NCBI GenBank assembly: GCA_017656135.1
Contig: JACDOJ010000008.1
Coordinates: 1 to 54,389, forward strand
Direction of reading: 5' to 3'
DNA: 54,389 bases
Source of the DNA: Bacillota bacterium
GTDB lineage: Bacteria > Bacillota > UBA5301
The position numbers and the translations under genes were made by a program. A model generated the notes under the pieces. It ran no database searches and had not been told where the DNA came from. It was given only the letters and a program-made list of their open reading frames with translations. Positions 50,831-54,389 of the stretch are shown piece by piece. Each line of letters begins with the position of its first letter. Position 1 is the first letter of the stretch.

Positions 50831-53463
50831 TGTCTGCCAAGTTGACCCCGATGATGCAGCAGTACTACTCCATCAAAGCCGAGTACCCGGAGTGCATTCT
50901 CCTTTTTCGCTTAGGTGATTTTTATGAGATGTTCGGCGAGGATGCGAAGCTGGCCTCAAAAATCCTTGATATTACCTTGACCAGCAGAGACCAGGGCCGC
51001 TCCGGCAAGATCCCCATGTGCGGGGTGCCCTACCATGCCGCCGACAGCTACATAGCTAAACTGGTTTCCTCCGGATATAGGGTCGCCATCTGCGAGCAGG
51101 TGGAGGATCCCAAAGAGGCCAAAGGAGTGGTCAGGCGGGAAGTCGTCAGGGTAATTAGCCCTGGGACAGTGATCGATACCAATCTTTTGCAGGACGGGGT
51201 CAGCAATTACCTGGTCTCCCTCTGCCAAGAGCGCCAGGGCTGGGGCCTGGCCTACCTGGATATCTCTACCGGCGAGTTTGCGGTTACTCAGATTGAATCC
51301 GGTGAGGGTTACGCCAAGGTTCAGGAGGAGCTCTTCCGGCTACAGCCCTCTGAGATCATCTACCCTGAAGACTCAGAAACCCTTTCACAGCTGGCCGCCT
51401 CAGGTCAGCAGTTCGCCTCCGGAAAAACCACGGTTTACACCGGTTTTCGGACCTACGCCTTCAAACCCAGCAAAGCCCGGGAGGTCCTTTTACGCCACTT
51501 CCAGGTAAGTTCCTTGGAAGGATACGGTTGTGCTCACCTGCCTGCCGCGGTGGCAGCCGCCGGTGCCCTCTTGAGCTTCGTCGAGGAGACTCAGAAACGG
51601 ACTTTAAGTCACATTAACCGTCTCCACACCTACAGTCTGGCAGGCTATATGCCTTTAGACCCGGCGACCCGCCGCAACCTGGAGTTGACTGAAACCATCA
51701 GGGGCAGCGGGCGGCAGGGGACCCTGCTTTGGACGCTGGACCGGACCAAGACCGCCATCGGGGGGCGCACCTTGAGGCACTGGGTGGAGTCTCCTCTGGT
51801 TTCGGCTGAAGAGATAAATTGGCGCCTCTCCGGAGTGGAAGAGCTCTACAGTCAGCCTGTGCTCCTGGCCGAAGTCCGCCAAATTTTAAGCGGCATCTGC
51901 GACCTGGAGCGACTAGTTAGCCGGATTTCCTACGGGGTAGTGAATGCTCGGGAACTCAAGTCTTTGGCTGATTCCTGCCGTAAGTTTCCGGAGATCAAGG
52001 CCAAGCTCTCGTCTTTGACCAGCCCCGCCCTAACCCAACTGAACCGGGAGATGGATTCTCTAGAGGATATCGTGGCCCTATTGGATGAGAGTATAGTGGA
52101 CGAGCCCCCCATCGGACTGAGAGAGGGCGGCCTCATCAAACCGGGCTACTCAAAAGAGCTGGATGAGCTGCGGACTAAGGCCAAAGAGGGTAAGGACTGG
52201 ATATCTTCGCTGCAGGGTCGAGAGAGGGAACGCACCGGCATCAAGAGCCTTAAAGTCGGGTTTAACAAGGTATTCGGGTATTATCTGGAGGTTACCAAGA
52301 GCAACTTGGACAATGTCCCGGATGACTACATCCGCAAGCAAACCCTAGCTAATGCCGAGCGCTTCATTACTCCGGAGCTAAAGGAGTGGGAAGCGGCCGT
52401 TTTGGGGGCTGAGGAACGGATCGGAGAACTGGAGTACAGTTTGTTCGTTCAGATCAGGGAAAAAGTTAACCAGCAAGTGGGCCGCATTCAGACCACGAGC
52501 CGAGCTCTAGGGGTCTTGGATGCTTTGGCTTCTCTGGCTTATGTGGCCCGGGAGAACAACTACGTTAAACCGGTGGTGGATGAGGGTTATCGTCTGGAGA
52601 TCATCGGCGGTCGCCATCCGGTGGTGGAGGCCTTGGAGCCTTCAGGGACCTTCGTGCCCAATGACACTGTCATGGATGAAGACTCATTCTTTCTCTTGAT
52701 CACCGGACCTAATATGGCCGGTAAATCCACTTACCTCAGGCAGGTTGCCTTGATCACTTTGATGGCTCAGATTGGGTCCTTTGTTCCGGCCAGCTCGGCC
52801 CATATTGGGGTCGTCGACAGAATCTTCACTCGGGTGGGGGCGGCGGACGATCTGGCTACCGGCCAGAGCACCTTTATGGTGGAGATGAATGAGGTGGCCA
52901 ATATCATTAACCACGCTACCAGGCGAAGTCTCATTATTCTCGATGAAGTCGGTCGGGGGACCAGCACCTTTGATGGATTGAGCATCGCTTGGGCCATCAG
53001 TGAATACCTATTGGCACCTCAGCACATCGGCGCCAAAACCTTGTTTGCCACCCACTACCATGAGCTGACTCAGCTCTCCGAGACCCATCAGGGGATAACC
53101 AACTTGTCGGTGGCTGTCCGCAGAGAAGCGGGAAGAATCATCTTTCTTCGCAAGGTGATTCCTGGAGCCGCTGACAAAAGCTACGGGATTGAAGTGGCGA
53201 GATTGGCCGGCCTCCCCGAAGAGATTATTAACCGGGCTCAGCAGGTACTGGCCAAACTGGAGTCCGACGGCCCTCAGGGAGAGCCCCTTTCCCAGCTTCT
53301 CGGGGGAGTGAACAAGAACCAATTATCGCTGTTCATGCCTATTTCGGAGAAACCCGATCCGATCCGGGAGGAATTGGAGAGGTTGGAACTGGATCAAATG
53401 ACGCCGCGAGAGGCTCTGAACAAACTGTACGAGTGGAAAGAACGGGGTGAGACGGGTGGCTAA
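50830..53463 (+). CDS. mutS: DNA mismatch repair ATPase MutS
   Basis: MutS recognises mismatches and recruits MutL. The 877-residue protein has the mismatch-binding Phe-Glu motif in RLGDFYEMF (about residues 27-35), the connector, lever and clamp domains, and the ATPase with Walker A GPNMAGKSTYLRQ (about 626-638), LDEVGRGTSTFDG and ATHYHEL. The C-terminal QLSLF fits a beta-clamp binding motif. The start ATG overlaps the miaB stop (TAATG). Confidence 0.97.
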   Translation: MSAKLTPMMQQYYSIKAEYPECILLFRLGDFYEMFGEDAKLASKILDITLTSRDQGRSGKIPMCGVPYHAADSYIAKLVSSGYRVAICEQVEDPKEAKGVVRREVVRVISPGTVIDTNLLQDGVSNYLVSLCQERQGWGLAYLDISTGEFAVTQIESGEGYAKVQEELFRLQPSEIIYPEDSETLSQLAASGQQFASGKTTVYTGFRTYAFKPSKAREVLLRHFQVSSLEGYGCAHLPAAVAAAGALLSFVEETQKRTLSHINRLHTYSLAGYMPLDPATRRNLELTETIRGSGRQGTLLWTLDRTKTAIGGRTLRHWVESPLVSAEEINWRLSGVEELYSQPVLLAEVRQILSGICDLERLVSRISYGVVNARELKSLADSCRKFPEIKAKLSSLTSPALTQLNREMDSLEDIVALLDESIVDEPPIGLREGGLIKPGYSKELDELRTKAKEGKDWISSLQGRERERTGIKSLKVGFNKVFGYYLEVTKSNLDNVPDDYIRKQTLANAERFITPELKEWEAAVLGAEERIGELEYSLFVQIREKVNQQVGRIQTTSRALGVLDALASLAYVARENNYVKPVVDEGYRLEIIGGRHPVVEALEPSGTFVPNDTVMDEDSFFLLITGPNMAGKSTYLRQVALITLMAQIGSFVPASSAHIGVVDRIFTRVGAADDLATGQSTFMVEMNEVANIINHATRRSLIILDEVGRGTSTFDGLSIAWAISEYLLAPQHIGAKTLFATHYHELTQLSETHQGITNLSVAVRREAGRIIFLRKVIPGAADKSYGIEVARLAGLPEEIINRAQQVLAKLESDGPQGEPLSQLLGGVNKNQLSLFMPISEKPDPIREELERLELDQMTPREALNKLYEWKERGETGG

Positions 53464-54389
53464 AATCCAAGTCTTACCTGATAAGCTGGTTAACTTGATA
53501 GCCGCCGGTGAAGTCATCGAACGCCCGGCATCTGTAGTCAAAGAACTGGTGGAGAACTCCCTGGATGCCGGGGCTTGCAGGATTACCATCGAAACCGCCG
53601 GGGGTGGCCGGGATTTCATCAGGGTCACCGACGATGGCTGCGGCATTCCCAAGGCTGAGCTTTCCCTGGCCGTAAAACGCCATGCCACCAGCAAGCTTCA
53701 GTCTGTAGAGCAACTTTGGCGGATATCCACCCTGGGTTTCCGGGGTGAGGCCCTGGCCAGCATCAGCGAGGTGGCCCATGTGGAATTGGCCAGCAAGACT
53801 CCGGATTCTGACGTAGGTTGGGCCCTGCGGGTTTCCGGAGGCAGGCAAGAGGGGTTAGAGCCTTCTGGGCTTCCTCAAGGCACCCAAGTGACCGTGGAGG
53901 ACCTCTTTTTCAACACGCCGGCCCGGGCCAAGTACCTTGGCAAGCAATCCGGGGAGAACCGGCAGATCATCAAGACCGTGCAAGATTTGGCTTTGGCCAA
54001 TCCGGCGGTGGCTTTCCGGTTAGTGGTGGAAGGGGAGCTTAGACTCTCTACACCCGGAGACGGTTCCTATCTTTCCGCGGCCGGCTCGATTTTCGGCCCG
54101 GAGTTCGCCAAAAAACTCATTACCGTCTCCTATCAGGGGGAGTTTGGCAGCATCATCGGTTGGGTCGGTGTACCGGGGCATTACGGTAGCAACCGGCAGG
54201 GACAGGTCTTTGCCATCAACGGCCGGGTTTTCAGGCACACCCCCTTCACATATGTGGTGGAGAGTGTCTTCAAAGGCCGGCTGCCGGTTCGCCGCTTTCC
54301 GGTCTTCATGCTCAATATCCAGATCGATGCCGCTGGAGTGGATGTCAATGTTCATCCCACCAAACAAGAAGTCAAATTCCGGCACGAAG
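53456..54389 (+). CDS. mutL: DNA mismatch repair protein MutL (5' part, cut by the window end)
   Basis: MutL couples mismatch recognition to strand incision. GTG 53456, five bases after GGGGTGA, opens a frame that stays open for 311 codons to the end of the window. The GHKL ATPase motifs ELVENSLDAG, TDDGCGIP and TLGFRGEALASI are present, then the transducer domain with FAINGRVF and VNVHPTKQEVKF. The C-terminal dimerisation/endonuclease part lies outside. It overlaps mutS by eight bases. Confidence 0.96.
   Translation, partial: MAKIQVLPDKLVNLIAAGEVIERPASVVKELVENSLDAGACRITIETAGGGRDFIRVTDDGCGIPKAELSLAVKRHATSKLQSVEQLWRISTLGFRGEALASISEVAHVELASKTPDSDVGWALRVSGGRQEGLEPSGLPQGTQVTVEDLFFNTPARAKYLGKQSGENRQIIKTVQDLALANPAVAFRLVVEGELRLSTPGDGSYLSAAGSIFGPEFAKKLITVSYQGEFGSIIGWVGVPGHYGSNRQGQVFAINGRVFRHTPFTYVVESVFKGRLPVRRFPVFMLNIQIDAAGVDVNVHPTKQEVKFRHE

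Noticed and set aside
1-54389. CRISPR arrays, insertion sequences, prophage or integrase genes, tRNAs
   Set aside because: I looked for repeats with spacers, transposase motifs, att-like duplications and cloverleafs and saw none; the window reads as core chromosome apart from the envelope cluster.

Overview
The window looks like a chromosomal segment of an endospore-forming member of the Firmicutes that probably has two membranes. The Firmicutes signature is gene order. The block rpsB-tsf-pyrH-frr-uppS-cdsA-dxr-rseP-ispG-proS-polC-rimP-nusA-ylxR-ylxQ-infB-rbfA-nrnA-truB-ribF-rpsO-pnp is the classic Bacillus/Clostridia arrangement, and a PolC-type replicase is present. Spore formation is indicated by dacF-spoIIAA-spoIIAB-sigF, spoIIM, spmA/spmB and a YtvI-like protein. 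The outer-membrane inference rests on an ExbB-ExbD-TonB set lying between two exported SLH-domain coiled-coil proteins with hydrophobic C-termini. A lineage such as Limnochordia or another diderm Firmicutes group would fit, but the exact taxon cannot be fixed from this sequence. Every gene I support lies on the + strand.

Layout. 1-85: the 3' end of a 5S rRNA and its terminator, so an rRNA operon ends here. 163-1035: an unrecognised membrane protein. 1307-2925: promoter, structured leader, rpsB, tsf and terminator. 3013-16190: one tightly packed run for nucleotide supply (pyrH), ribosome recycling (frr), undecaprenyl and phospholipid precursors (uppS, cdsA), the MEP isoprenoid pathway (dxr, ispG), a site-2 protease (rseP), proS, a GT2 glycosyltransferase and an unusually short polC. 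16194-27056: promoter and leader, then the nusA-infB translation/transcription operon through ribF, followed by rpsO and pnp with their own signals.

27129-31917: a four-subunit 2-oxoacid:ferredoxin oxidoreductase (ferredoxin, alpha, TPP beta, gamma), then an M20 peptidase and a DUF3866 protein. 32057-41324: nudF, an endonuclease Q-like PHP protein, spoIIM, a 33-residue membrane peptide, deoB, pdp, dacF, the spoIIA operon and spmA/spmB. This order resembles the B. subtilis nudF-yqxK-spoIIM-drm-pupG-dacF-spoIIA region. 41377-43518: a GAF/GGDEF diguanylate cyclase and a GNAT acetyltransferase.

43592-49393 is the most unusual part: a 57-codon ORF, an SLH-coiled-coil protein, ExbB, ExbD, TonB, a 677-residue exported protein ending in a cohesin-like domain, and a second, longer SLH-coiled-coil protein. 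I read it as a candidate envelope system in which the SLH proteins tether peptidoglycan to a membrane, as Thermotoga Omp-alpha does, while TonB/ExbBD transmits proton-motive energy. 49490-54389: miaB, mutS and the start of mutL, which runs off the window.

Other points worth a second look are a PolC that lacks the inserted proofreading exonuclease, a long hairpin that hides the spoIIAA ribosome binding site, a terminator-like hairpin at the spmA start, a lone PASTA-like cytoplasmic protein between frr and uppS, and three promoters sharing the same extended -10 design.
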